35,891 nucleotides of DNA from JALOOE01 sp964423545 (GCA_964423545.1 CAYRFV010000016.1:1-35891); one strand, 5' to 3'. Positions 16,122 through 24,782 are shown, counted from the stretch's first letter. The notes: generated by a model not told the origin, from the letters alone. A program made the numbers and translations.

Positions 16122-17548
16122 GCGTCTCCCTCTCCCGCAATCCGGCCATTCTCCGGCGTGGCGTCCGGCAGCCACAGCGTAAACGTGCTGCCCTTGCCGA
16201 GTTCGCTAGTGACTTCGATCTGCCCGCCATGCGCCTGGGCAATCCACAGAGCAATCGCCAAGCCCAACCCATGTCCTCCGGAGGGACCGCGGCTGCGATC
16301 CGCGCGATAGTGGCGCTCGAAGATGTGCGGCAAGTCCTCCGGGCCGATGCCGATGCCGGTGTCTTCGACGCCGACCTGCACCCAACCATCGTGGCGCTCC
16401 AGGGCCAACAGCACGAGTCCGCCGGGAGGCGTGTACTTGAGCGCGTTGTCCACCAGGTTGAGCAGCAGCTGGCGTAATCGATCGGCGTCTCCCATCACGA
16501 GCGCCTGATCCTCGCCGCCCAGCCGCACAGTCACCTTGTCCTGCGCCATGATCTGGGCCTGACGATAGACATCCAGCACGAGCGTATCCAACTCCACCGG
16601 CTGGCGATGCAGCTTGAGCCCGGCGTCAACCTGGGCCAACAACAGCAGGTCATTCACCATGCGCCGCATGCGTGCAGCCTCATCGGCGATGGCGCGCAGG
16701 GCATCGGAGCGCTGACCGGGGTCATCGGCCGCGCCCCTTCGCAGCAGGTCAACGTTTCCCTGGATCGTGGTCAGTGGCGTGCGCAGATCGTGGCTGACAT
16801 CGGCGACCAGGCGCTGCTGGGCCGAGAAGAGCACCTCCAGACGCGCAAGCATGCCATTGATGGTGGCTGCCAAACGGCCCACTTCATCGTTGGGCACGGA
16901 AATGGGGATGCGCTGGCTCAGGTCTTCTGCCAGCGTGATGCGCTCGGCAGTCTCGGTGATCGATTCCATGGGCCGAAGCGCGGCGCGAGCCAGAAGCGCG
17001 CCGCCGAGTGCTGCCAACAACAGCGAAAACACCCCGCCGAAGAGCAGCACGACCCGCACCACCAGCAGCGCGTCTTCGATGCCGGACAGGCTTTGCGCCA
17101 CCTGCACGGCGCCGGTCGGACGTCCCGCGACGAAGAGCGGTGCGCTGACTACGCGCAGCAAGGTGTTTTGACCCGTATCCACCGTGTAGGCGCGCGTTTC
17201 GCCGTCGCTGATATCTTGCACGATGCCTTCGGGGATCGGCAGCTCCCGGTTACGCAGGTTATCCGAGAGCTGAACAGGCTTGCCATCGGCCTGCACGATC
17301 TGAATGTAGTACTGCGATGCGAAGACATCGATCGAAGGCAGACGAACGCGGCCCGACAGAAGCACCGCGGCCGGATCGTTCTCATTCTTGATCAACGTGA
17401 TCACATCGCTCGCCTGGCCGACCAGACGATCATCGATGACTGTGATGAGAATGCCGGTGATCAGGGAATAGAGCAGGATGCTGAAACCCAGCAGTACGAA
17501 GGCCACAAGACCGGAGTACCACAGGGTGAGTTTGAGGCGGATGGACAT
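16118..17548 (-). CDS. Membrane sensor histidine kinase
   Basis: 476 residues. TM1 spans about 11-38, an extracellular sensor region about 40-160, and TM2 about 162-188, followed by HAMP (189-242). The HisKA dimerisation helix has the phospho-acceptor H253 (VSHDLRTPLT). The HATPase domain has the N box (LNLVDNALKYT), G1 (DTGIGI), F box (IFERHYR) and G2 (GHGLGLAI). The sensor resembles double Cache/TorS-type folds only loosely, so the ligand is unknown. It starts four bases after the response regulator stop. Confidence 0.93.
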   Translation of the reverse strand: MSIRLKLTLWYSGLVAFVLLGFSILLYSLITGILITVIDDRLVGQASDVITLIKNENDPAAVLLSGRVRLPSIDVFASQYYIQIVQADGKPVQLSDNLRNRELPIPEGIVQDISDGETRAYTVDTGQNTLLRVVSAPLFVAGRPTGAVQVAQSLSGIEDALLVVRVVLLFGGVFSLLLAALGGALLARAALRPMESITETAERITLAEDLSQRIPISVPNDEVGRLAATINGMLARLEVLFSAQQRLVADVSHDLRTPLTTIQGNVDLLRRGAADDPGQRSDALRAIADEAARMRRMVNDLLLLAQVDAGLKLHRQPVELDTLVLDVYRQAQIMAQDKVTVRLGGEDQALVMGDADRLRQLLLNLVDNALKYTPPGGLVLLALERHDGWVQVGVEDTGIGIGPEDLPHIFERHYRADRSRGPSGGHGLGLAIALWIAQAHGGQIEVTSELGKGSTFTLWLPDATPENGRIAGEGDA

Positions 17549-17552
17549 GCCA

Positions 17553-18230
17553 TCATTCTTCCCGGAGAGCGTAGCCGACGCCGCGTATGGTCTGAATCAG
17601 GCGTGGCTCGCCGCCCTCCTCCAGCTTGGAGCGCAGATAACGGATGTACACCTCGATGATGTTCGACTCGCCGCCGAAGTCGTAGCCCCAAATCCGATCG
17701 TAAAGAACATCGCGCGTGAGCACTTGCCGGGGATTCTGCATGAAGAGCGCCAGCATCTCGAACTCGCGCGCGGTCAGGTCGACGCGACGGCTGCCGCGAT
17801 AGACTTCCCGGCTGCCAAGATCAATACTCAGGTCAGCGAAGCGCAGCTCTTCCGGAGCGGATGCGCGCTGGCGCCGTCTCAGCAGCGCACGCACGCGCGC
17901 CAGGATCTCATCGAAGTCGAACGGCTTAATGACGTAGTCGTCGGCGCCCGCGTTCAGCCCGGCTACGCGATCCGGGACGGCGTCTTTGGCGGTGAGGATC
18001 AGAATCGGCACTTCGCTGGCCGCGCGCATCCGACGACACACCGTCAGGCCATCGATACCCGGCAGCATGAGATCGAGCAACACGATATCGGGCGGCCGAT
18101 CGCGCGCGGCGCTGAGGCCGCTCTCGCCGTCGGCCGCCACCTCCACGGTATAGCCTTCGTAGATCAGGCCGCGGCGAAGCAGGTCAGCGATCTGTGGATC
18201 ATCCTCGATAACCAGAATACGTTCGCCCAT
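17553..18230 (-). CDS. OmpR/PhoB-family response regulator
   Basis: 225 residues from ATG 18230; an in-frame ATG at 18239 is equally possible. The receiver domain has acidic D10/D11, phospho-acceptor D53 (LLDLMLPG) and K81 (TAKDA). The C-terminal winged helix ends with the YIRYLRSKLE recognition helix and a VGYALRE hairpin. It is phosphorylated by the adjacent kinase and regulates unknown targets. First gene of the three-gene operon, with its own promoter just upstream. Confidence 0.93.
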   Translation of the reverse strand: MGERILVIEDDPQIADLLRRGLIYEGYTVEVAADGESGLSAARDRPPDIVLLDLMLPGIDGLTVCRRMRAASEVPILILTAKDAVPDRVAGLNAGADDYVIKPFDFDEILARVRALLRRRQRASAPEELRFADLSIDLGSREVYRGSRRVDLTAREFEMLALFMQNPRQVLTRDVLYDRIWGYDFGGESNIIEVYIRYLRSKLEEGGEPRLIQTIRGVGYALREE

Positions 18231-18281
18231 GTGCGCCATCCGCTGCTCATATCTGCCGGATCGCAGTCTGCATCCGACCGC

Positions 18282-18310
18282 ATTGTAGCATCTCGCCCTA
18301 ATAAGCCCAA
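18282..18310 (-). promoter_or_regulatory. Promoter of the two-component operon, TTGGGC-17-TACAAT
   Basis: The -10 TACAAT (18282-18287) is near consensus; the -35 TTGGGC (18305-18310) is weak. The spacing is 17. The start falls near 18275, about 36-45 bases before the regulator start codon. Confidence 0.6.
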
Positions 18311-18355
18311 AGCTCACAACTGGGAATACGGCTACTGAAGAATCGAGAAATCGAG

Positions 18356-18361
18356 TATAAT
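18356..18361 (+). promoter_or_regulatory. -10 element of the moxR operon
   Basis: A perfect TATAAT lies 52 bases before the moxR ATG. No good -35 is present at 16-18 bases (TACTGA at 17). Confidence 0.55.
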
Positions 18362-18368
18362 ATGCGCT

Positions 18369-18390
18369 GCGAACGACGGTAGTCGTTTGC
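18369..18390 (+). promoter_or_regulatory. Inverted repeat at the moxR transcript start
   Basis: GCGAACGAC and GTCGTTTGC form nine pairs (one G-T) around GGTA, immediately downstream of the -10 box. It could be an operator or a 5' stem that stabilises the mRNA. Confidence 0.4.
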
Positions 18391-18413
18391 GAAATGCTTA
18401 GGAGTCACATGCA

Positions 18414-19388
18414 ATGGCTGACACCAACATTGAAGTCGTCCAATCCCTATCGGAGCGCGTGATCGGAAACGTCGAGCGCGTCATCGTCGGTAAACGGCGT
18501 GAGGTGCAGATGACCCTGATCGCGCTGCTCTGCGAGGGTCATCTGCTGATCGAAGATGTGCCCGGCGTCGGTAAGACGATGTTGGCGCGTTCCATCGCCA
18601 AATCGATTGGCTGCTCATTCCGCCGCATCCAGTTCACACCCGACATGCTGCCCAGCGATGTCACCGGTGTATCGATGTTCAACCAGAAGACGCGCGAGTT
18701 TGAGTTCCGCCCAGGTCCCCTGGTGGCGCAGATCGTGCTCGCAGATGAGATCAATCGCGCCACGCCCAAGACGCAATCGGCGCTACTTGAAGCCATGGAA
18801 GAGCGGCAAATGACGGTCGATGGCGTCACCTATGCCATGGAACGGCCCTTCCTGGTGCTGGCGACACAGAACCCGATCGAATACGAGGGCACTTTTCCGC
18901 TTCCCGAGGCGCAGATCGATCGCTTCATAATGCGGGTCAGCCTGGGCTATCCCTCGGCTGCCGATGAAATGCGCATCCTGGAGCTCCAGCGCGAACATCA
19001 TCCGGTGGAGGATATCGGTCAGATCGTGACGGCCGAGGAACTGGTTGCGGCGCAGAACGCTATCAAGAAGGTCTACGTCGATGACCTGGTCAAGGAGTAC
19101 ATCGTCGATCTGGCGAATTCCAGTCGCCGCCATCCCGACGTCTACCTCGGGGCCAGCCCCCGCGGCAGCCTGGCGCTGTTCCATACGACGCGCGCCTATG
19201 CCGCTCTGGAAGGTCGCACCTACGTGATCCCGGACGATGTGAAGGCGCTGCTCGTCGCCACCTTCGCGCACCGTCTGATCATCAGCCCCTCCGCACGCCT
19301 GAAAAACGTGGAAGCCCGGGCGGTGGTGGAGCAGATTTCCGCCTCGGTGCCGGTGCCTGGCATGCGCGCCAAGGTGACGCGCTCGTGA
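18414..19388 (+). CDS. MoxR-family AAA+ ATPase
   Basis: 324 residues. Walker A is PGVGKT (50-55), Walker B is VLADE (107-111), and sensor 1 is ATQNP. The ANPIEYEGTF-like segment and C-terminal lid are typical of the MRP subfamily. MoxR ATPases act as chaperone-like partners of DUF58/VWA proteins in assembling or activating membrane or secreted complexes. AGGAG at 18400-18404 sits nine bases before ATG. Its TGA overlaps the GTG start of the DUF58 gene, the usual pairing. Confidence 0.93.
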   Translation: MADTNIEVVQSLSERVIGNVERVIVGKRREVQMTLIALLCEGHLLIEDVPGVGKTMLARSIAKSIGCSFRRIQFTPDMLPSDVTGVSMFNQKTREFEFRPGPLVAQIVLADEINRATPKTQSALLEAMEERQMTVDGVTYAMERPFLVLATQNPIEYEGTFPLPEAQIDRFIMRVSLGYPSAADEMRILELQREHHPVEDIGQIVTAEELVAAQNAIKKVYVDDLVKEYIVDLANSSRRHPDVYLGASPRGSLALFHTTRAYAALEGRTYVIPDDVKALLVATFAHRLIISPSARLKNVEARAVVEQISASVPVPGMRAKVTRS

Positions 19389-20695
19389 AACGCGCCTGGG
19401 GCCTCCTCGTCATCTGGGCTTTGGTGCTCTTGTTTGCGCTGAACACCGGCCGCGAGTGGGCGTATAACATCCTCTATTTCATCACCGGCGTCTTGGCCGT
19501 TGCCCTCTTCTGGGCCTGGGCCAATCTGCGCGGCCTGGCGCTGAAGCGCGGATCGCGCATCCAGCGTTCGCAGGTGGGCCGCTATTTCGAGGAGTCGCTG
19601 GAGCTGGTGAACCACTCGCGGTGGCCCAAGCTGTGGGTCGAGCTCGATGACTTATCCGACCTGCCGGGGCATCAGGTGAGCCGGGTCGTCAACTCGCTCA
19701 GCGGCCGCGCGTCGTCGCGGTGGCAGGTGCGCACGCTGTGCCAACAGCGGGGCCGCTTCGCTCTCGGTCCGGTCGTGCTGACCAGCGGCGATCCTGTCGG
19801 CATCTTTCGATTCACGCGTTCGCTTCTTGACACCACCTCGCTGGTTGTTGCGCCTGCCACGATTCCGATCCCGGGCTTTACGCCGCCGATCGGTTACCTG
19901 CCTGGCGGCGAGGTCATGCATCGACGCACGCCCTACATCACCGCCAGCGTCTCTGGCGTACGCGACTACGCACCTGGGGATAGCTTCAACCGCATCCACT
20001 GGCGCTCGACCGCGCGCACGGGACGCATGATGTCCAAGGAATTCGAGCTGGATCCCCTGGCCGACGTGTGGATCTTCCTGGATCTGCACCGAGATGCACA
20101 AGCCGCAACGCCATGGACCCCGCAGCCCAGCGGTCCGCTCTTCTGGACTGCTCGCAGGATGGAGCAGCGCATCGAGCTGCCGCCAAGCACGGTTGAATAC
20201 GGCGTCACGATCGCTGCTTCGCTGGCGCAGCACTTTCTGCACATGGATCGGCAGGTCGGCTTCCTGAGTTATCCCAAGCGCCGTGAACTCATCCAACCCG
20301 ATCGCGGGGAGCGGCAGCTTACCCGTCTGCTCGAGCTGCTGGCGGTTGCCCAGGCAGAAGGTGCGGTGCCGATCGCTCAGATGCTGGCCAGTGATGGCAG
20401 TCACCTGACGCGCCAGTCGACATTGATTGTCATCACCGCGTCCACTGACACCAGGTGGGTCACGGCGCTGCGAGGCCTACGCTCGCGCGGGGTGCAGGGC
20501 ATCGGCGTCTTCCTGGCGGCCAGCACCTTCGGTCCCGCCCCTGAGTGGTCAGGCACGGTCGCTGATCTGCAAGCCAGCGGCTTACCTGCGTACCTGGTCA
20601 AACGAGGGGACGATCTACAGAACGCCCTCAGCCAACCGATCAGCGGCTCGGGGCGCGCGTCTGGAGGCGGCTGGCTGCCCCGCAGCGCTGCCTGA
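19385..20695 (+). CDS. DUF58 domain membrane protein
   Basis: 436 residues starting at GTG (GTGA overlap with moxR). Two N-terminal membrane helices (about 5-22 and 27-46) are followed by a beta-rich region. The DUF58 core has the signature GVRDYAPGDSFNRIHW and RTGRMMSKEFE near residues 195-225, then a VWA-like fold to about 400. It is the standard partner of MoxR ATPases; its molecular role is still poorly defined. The tail is Gly/Ser/Ala-rich. The subtilase follows 76 bases later and may share the transcript. Confidence 0.92.
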   Translation: MKRAWGLLVIWALVLLFALNTGREWAYNILYFITGVLAVALFWAWANLRGLALKRGSRIQRSQVGRYFEESLELVNHSRWPKLWVELDDLSDLPGHQVSRVVNSLSGRASSRWQVRTLCQQRGRFALGPVVLTSGDPVGIFRFTRSLLDTTSLVVAPATIPIPGFTPPIGYLPGGEVMHRRTPYITASVSGVRDYAPGDSFNRIHWRSTARTGRMMSKEFELDPLADVWIFLDLHRDAQAATPWTPQPSGPLFWTARRMEQRIELPPSTVEYGVTIAASLAQHFLHMDRQVGFLSYPKRRELIQPDRGERQLTRLLELLAVAQAEGAVPIAQMLASDGSHLTRQSTLIVITASTDTRWVTALRGLRSRGVQGIGVFLAASTFGPAPEWSGTVADLQASGLPAYLVKRGDDLQNALSQPISGSGRASGGGWLPRSAA

Positions 20696-20771
20696 CCGCG
20701 CCCGCGCGCTCTCTCCCGTGTCACCCACAAGGCATTCGAACGATCTGTTGGGCTCGAGAAGAGGAGGCTCA

Positions 20772-22808
20772 ATGAGGATGCAATTTCGAGCAGTGCGGCG
20801 GCTGCCGATCCTGCTGCTCCTGGCCGTCTTCGCCGTCACCAGCGTTCTGCGCCTGCCGGTCGTATCCGCTACCGCAGCCGTGCATTCCCCGGGCTCGTTG
20901 ACTCCCACCGCTTCTTCCGGACCGGACTGGACGGCGCCGCACGTGCCCGGCCAGCTTCTCGTCAAACTGGCCGATGCTTCGGCAGCCAACATCGCCGCGC
21001 TGGCTGCGCAGCCCGGGCTTTCACCGCAGGGCGCGATCCCGCAGCTCGGAATTGTGGTCGTCGAGGCGCCCGCGGCCACCACCGGCGCGGCGTTGGCCGC
21101 AGTGGCCGCCTCTCTGTCGACCAGCACTGCGATCGAGTGGGCGGAACCAAACTACACCTTTGTGCTCGATGCCGCCCCGCCCAACGATCCCTACTACGGG
21201 ACGCAAGCACCCTACCTGAACCGGCTGGAGATGCCTGCGGCGTGGGACTTCACCACAGGGCGCTCGGATGTGGTCATTGCAGTCCTCGATACGGGGGTCG
21301 CCTTGGGTCATCCGGATCTGGCTACGGGCATCTGGATCAATCCCCTTGAGATCCCCGACAACGGCATCGATGACGACGACAACGGCTTCATCGATGACAT
21401 CCACGGCTGGAATTTCGCGGGCAGGAACAACGTCGTAGCCGATGACTACGGGCACGGAACCCACGTAGCGGGCATCGCCGCTGCTCGCATCAACAATGGA
21501 ATCGGCATCGCCGGCATCGCCGGGGGCGCGGCGATCATGTCGGTCAAAGTATTCTACCCGCCACCATACGTGTTGGGAACCTACGAGGATCTGATCCGGG
21601 GAATCATCTACGCCGCCGACAACGGTGCACGCGTGATCAACATGAGTCTGGGCGCATCGAGCTACAGCCGCGGCGAGGAGGCTGCGGTGGACTATGCGTG
21701 GAGCCGCGGTGCGGTCATCGTCGCGGCGGCAGGCAACACCGGGAAAAACACGTGGCACTATCCCGCCGCCCATCGCAACACGATCGCCGTGGCCTCCACT
21801 GACGCCTACGACCGCTGGGCCGGGTCGACCTACGGCGATTTCGTCGATGTGGCGGCGCCCGGCGCCAGCATCTATTCGACCCTGAGCAGCGGCGGCTACG
21901 GCTACATGAGCGGCACCAGCATGGCCTCTCCGCACGTGGCTGGCCTTGCGGGGCTGCTCTTTTCGCTTGACCCGCTGCTGACCAACGCCCAGGCGCGCGA
22001 ACTAATCGAGCGCCACGTTGACGACTTGGGCGCGGCGGGCTCAGATCCCTATTTCGGACACGGCCGCATTAACGCGCGGCGGGCGCTGGCGGCCATACAG
22101 CCGGCGCCGCCCGTCCCAGGACCCTCGCCGCGGCCGCCGCTCCCGGAATGGCCGGCCGGCTGCCAGGACCTCCTGGCCGACGGCGATTTCGAGGCCGGGC
22201 TGGGTGACTGGCAGGCGCAGGGTGCGTGGGCTGTCGATGCGACGCGCGTCTATTCGGGCTCGGCCGCCGCGCACTTCGCAGGCGGACCCAATGCAGCCGG
22301 CGCACTCACGCGCACGCTGGCGTTGGCGCCCGCCAGCGGACTTGCCGCCGCCGGCTTCCCGGCCGAGGCCACACTCTGGTTTGCGTTTCGAATCGAGAGC
22401 GGAGACCGGGGATGGGGCAGCACGCCCGAGGCGCCGTACGACGACTGGTTGGTGGTGGATCTTCGCGCTGCTGATGGCACGCTCGCGAGATCGCTGCTGC
22501 GCACCGGGAATACTGCGGACATTGCACCCGGTCTGCCATGGGATCGTTACCTCTACCGCATGCAGCGGGTCGATCTGTTCTCGATCGGGACGCTTGGCGC
22601 GGTCGATCTGGTCTTCACAGCCTACAATGATGCCGACAGCCAACCCACCAGCTTCTGGATCGATGCCGTGCGGCTGTGCATGACGTGGGGCGATCCGCCG
22701 AAACGCCAGCACCTGCCTCTGCTACACCATTCCGGTGCGGCGGCGGGGTCGTCGCACCGGGGCGCCATCGCCGGGGATGTGACCCGCCCGGTCGGCCCCG
22801 CCCCCTGA
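20772..22808 (+). CDS. Secreted subtilisin-like serine protease (S8) with C-terminal beta domain
   Basis: 678 residues; ATG 20772 follows GAGGAGG. In order: a signal peptide (1 to about 35), an I9-like propeptide (about 58-135, GQLLVKLADAS to WAEPNYTF), then the S8 catalytic domain with D173 (VLDTG), H228 (GHGTH), oxyanion N322 (AGNTG) and S383 (GTSMASPH). The NGIDDDDNGFIDDIHGW loop (about 197-213) is a likely calcium site. After a Pro-rich linker a jelly-roll-like domain (about 465-640) may bind protein or carbohydrate. The end carries KRQHLPLL followed by a disordered tail. It probably degrades extracellular protein. Its stop codon lies in the first arm of a 31-bp inverted repeat. Confidence 0.93.
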   Translation: MRMQFRAVRRLPILLLLAVFAVTSVLRLPVVSATAAVHSPGSLTPTASSGPDWTAPHVPGQLLVKLADASAANIAALAAQPGLSPQGAIPQLGIVVVEAPAATTGAALAAVAASLSTSTAIEWAEPNYTFVLDAAPPNDPYYGTQAPYLNRLEMPAAWDFTTGRSDVVIAVLDTGVALGHPDLATGIWINPLEIPDNGIDDDDNGFIDDIHGWNFAGRNNVVADDYGHGTHVAGIAAARINNGIGIAGIAGGAAIMSVKVFYPPPYVLGTYEDLIRGIIYAADNGARVINMSLGASSYSRGEEAAVDYAWSRGAVIVAAAGNTGKNTWHYPAAHRNTIAVASTDAYDRWAGSTYGDFVDVAAPGASIYSTLSSGGYGYMSGTSMASPHVAGLAGLLFSLDPLLTNAQARELIERHVDDLGAAGSDPYFGHGRINARRALAAIQPAPPVPGPSPRPPLPEWPAGCQDLLADGDFEAGLGDWQAQGAWAVDATRVYSGSAAAHFAGGPNAAGALTRTLALAPASGLAAAGFPAEATLWFAFRIESGDRGWGSTPEAPYDDWLVVDLRAADGTLARSLLRTGNTADIAPGLPWDRYLYRMQRVDLFSIGTLGAVDLVFTAYNDADSQPTSFWIDAVRLCMTWGDPPKRQHLPLLHHSGAAAGSSHRGAIAGDVTRPVGPAP

Positions 22809-22869
22809 CTGCACTGGCATAACGGATGGCTGGGCACAGCCCAGCCATCCGTTATGCCAGTGCAGTCAG
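22805..22869. terminator. 31-bp perfect inverted repeat, bidirectional terminator
   Basis: Bases 22805-22835 are the exact reverse complement of 22839-22869, with loop ACA. The arms contain the TGA of the subtilase (22806-22808) and the last codons and TAA of the Nudix gene (22852-22869), so the stem overlaps both convergent gene ends. There is no T-run in either direction. Confidence 0.85.
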
Positions 22870-23358
22870 CCACTCCCGTAGGAACTGCACGGTCGACTCG
22901 AAGGCCAGCTCCGTCCAGGGGATTTGCGCCGGCGCGAACCAGCGCGCCTCGCTCACGTCGTCTCCGGCAGCCAGCTCGCCGCCGACCGGCACGGCGCGGT
23001 AGACGATCAGTATGCCGCGGCGCTCGTTCCAGCCCGCCAGCGGAGCAACACCGTGCAGGCCCTCCACCTGCACGGCGATTCCCGTCTCCTCTGCGATCTC
23101 GCGCGCCACTGCCTCTTCGGCGATTTCGTCGGCATCCATGTAGCCGGCGGGCAGCGCCCAGAAGCCAATGCGCGGCACGGCCGCCCGCCTCACCAGCAGC
23201 ACCCGTGCGCCGTCACTGACCAACCCGGCCACGGCGACCTTCGGGTCGTTGAAGCGAATGAACCCGCAGTAGCGGCAGAAACGCCGAATGCGGCCGAACT
23301 TCATCCCTTCGGCAAGCGGTGCGCTGCAGCGTGGGCAGAAGATATAGGCAGCGTTCAC
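22852..23358 (-). CDS. Nudix hydrolase with N-terminal zinc ribbon
   Basis: 168 residues. C8/C11 and C28/C31 form a four-Cys zinc ribbon. The Nudix box fits GX5EX7REUXEEXGU exactly at 72-94, with E87, E90 and E91 as metal ligands. The layout resembles the C-terminal half of NADH pyrophosphatase (NudC), but without its N-domain and without a recognisable SQPWPFPxS motif, so the substrate is open (ADP-sugar, NADH or ADP-ribose type). It starts three bases after the UroD-family stop, so the two are co-translated. Its last five codons lie inside the terminator stem. Confidence 0.9.
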   Translation of the reverse strand: MNAAYIFCPRCSAPLAEGMKFGRIRRFCRYCGFIRFNDPKVAVAGLVSDGARVLLVRRAAVPRIGFWALPAGYMDADEIAEEAVAREIAEETGIAVQVEGLHGVAPLAGWNERRGILIVYRAVPVGGELAAGDDVSEARWFAPAQIPWTELAFESTVQFLREWLTALA

Positions 23359-23361
23359 GCG

Positions 23362-24351
23362 TTAGTGCTTGACCACCTGGCGCACCGCTCTCAGATTGCT
23401 GAACGGTGCGTTGCAGGGCGCCACACAGCCAGATGAGAGGATCAGGCGCCGGCCACCTGTCTGTGCGATGGCATCGGCTGCGCGCGCGCGCAGCTGCTCC
23501 GGGTCGCTGCGCAGCACATCGCGCCAGTGCTCCAGCCCGCCGCAGACGGCCCCGCGGAAGCGCTGCATCCCCTCCCGCAACGATGGGGGCGTCTCACGGT
23601 CATGCCAGTTGAGCGCCTGGCCCGGATAGCTTGCCACCACATCGAACATGACATCGGCGCCGTGCAGGTGCACCATGTTGAACCAGCAATCCGCCGCGGC
23701 CGCGAGGATGCGCCGATCATACGGCTCTCCAAACTCGCGATACTCCGCCTCGCTCAGCACGGCATAGCTGGCCCACTGGACTGCGTAGTAGATGCCGGCG
23801 ATGCCGAGCGGCTTGCATGCTTCAATGAAGGCGATGACGCTGCGGGTGATCGTCTCCAAACCGGCATGCACCTGGTTGGGATGCCTGCGCAACTGCAGCA
23901 AGAGCTGCTCGGCGCCTGCGAGATGGCGCGCCTGAGCCAGTGGGCTGAAGACCGTCTGGATGAAAGGCGTCTCAGTCTTCACGGCCTCGCTGATCAATGC
24001 AAGGCACCGGAGCTGGCCGGCCAATGCTCCCTGCTGCGGGTTCAATACTGGCAGGCGTTCCCAGTCTTCGGGCGACTTAATGACCGTATTGATGTACTCA
24101 CGCGTCCCCTCGTCGCCGCCGCCGAAGCGGGTCTGGATGCCCCAATCGACCAGGCAGAAGCTGCTGGCCGGGGAAACCTTGATGAAATCCCAGTCGTACT
24201 GGGCCTGCCAGGCCAAGGTGGCGTCCGCCAGGTCATCGGGGCGTTGGTCATCACCGGGGAAATGTCGCCAGAGCGCAACGGCAACCCGATCAGTCGGTTC
24301 TCCGGCGAACGTGGCAAGCAGTCGCTCGCGCCGGGTCATGGGTGGCGTCAT
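23362..24351 (-). CDS. Uroporphyrinogen decarboxylase (URO-D/MtaA) family protein
   Basis: 329 residues from ATG 24351, which has GAGGAG nine bases upstream; ATG 24417 is in frame but has no spaced site. The TIM-barrel URO-D family is recognisable from RRERLLATFAGEPTDRVAV, FIKVSPASSF, the HLHG strand near 230, and SSGCVAP...NLRAV at the end. The HemE N-terminal substrate motif with its invariant Arg residues (PVWxMRQAGR) is absent, so this is not a heme enzyme but a member of the methyltransferase-like branch (MtaA/CmuA type) or an uncharacterised one. No corrinoid protein gene lies nearby. Pairing with a Nudix hydrolase is the only clue to function. Confidence 0.85.
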   Translation of the reverse strand: MTPPMTRRERLLATFAGEPTDRVAVALWRHFPGDDQRPDDLADATLAWQAQYDWDFIKVSPASSFCLVDWGIQTRFGGGDEGTREYINTVIKSPEDWERLPVLNPQQGALAGQLRCLALISEAVKTETPFIQTVFSPLAQARHLAGAEQLLLQLRRHPNQVHAGLETITRSVIAFIEACKPLGIAGIYYAVQWASYAVLSEAEYREFGEPYDRRILAAAADCWFNMVHLHGADVMFDVVASYPGQALNWHDRETPPSLREGMQRFRGAVCGGLEHWRDVLRSDPEQLRARAADAIAQTGGRRLILSSGCVAPCNAPFSNLRAVRQVVKH

Positions 24352-24378
24352 ATCAGGATTCTCCTCGAAGTCAAGACT

Positions 24379-24414
24379 CGCGACCAGATCGCCTTGCGCG
24401 ACCGGATCGCCTTG
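24379..24414. repeat. 18-bp tandem repeat upstream of the URO-D-family gene
   Basis: Two adjacent 18-bp copies (24379-24396 and 24397-24414) differ at one base. They lie between the dgkA stop and the preferred URO-D start and encode a GDPVAQ/GDLVAS-like repeat if the upstream ATG is used. Confidence 0.6.
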
Positions 24415-24422
24415 CATCCTCG

Positions 24423-24782
24423 TCAGGACACCGATCTCAAGAGCCGGGGGCCGAAGATGGCAATGCCCACGGCCACCGCTGCGATGGCCGTGATCAGCAC
24501 AGCGGCCGCACTGACATCCTTGGCGACCTTGGCCATCGGGTGATACTCCTCGGTCAGCAGGTCTACGGCCAGTTCAGCCACCGTGTTCACCATCTCGGCC
24601 GCAAAAACTACGCCCATTGTCAACACGATGACCGCCCATTCGAGAGGGGTCAGCCGCCAGAAGATCGCAGCCAGCACAACCACCGTCGCGATGACCAGGT
24701 GGACGCGCATGTTCCGCTGCGTTCGCACCACGTAGACCACGCCCGCTAAGGCGTACCCGAAGCTGCGGAGAAAGGCATTCAC
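24423..24782 (-). CDS. dgkA: Diacylglycerol/undecaprenol kinase, DgkA family
   Basis: 119 residues from GTG 24782, the first plausible start after the ybeY stop seven bases upstream. There are three membrane helices, and the family core reads AAEMVNTVAELAVDLL, then HPMAKVAKDVSAAAV, holding the catalytic Glu/Asn and the metal-binding Glu. In Gram-positive-type bacteria this enzyme mainly phosphorylates undecaprenol, recycling the lipid carrier for cell-wall synthesis. No strong ribosome site is visible, consistent with coupling to ybeY. Confidence 0.92.
   Translation of the reverse strand: MNAFLRSFGYALAGVVYVVRTQRNMRVHLVIATVVVLAAIFWRLTPLEWAVIVLTMGVVFAAEMVNTVAELAVDLLTEEYHPMAKVAKDVSAAAVLITAIAAVAVGIAIFGPRLLRSVS

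Noticed and set aside
23362..24351. HemE (heme biosynthesis) assignment
   Set aside because: The N-terminal HemE substrate-binding arginine motif is missing and no other heme biosynthesis gene is adjacent.
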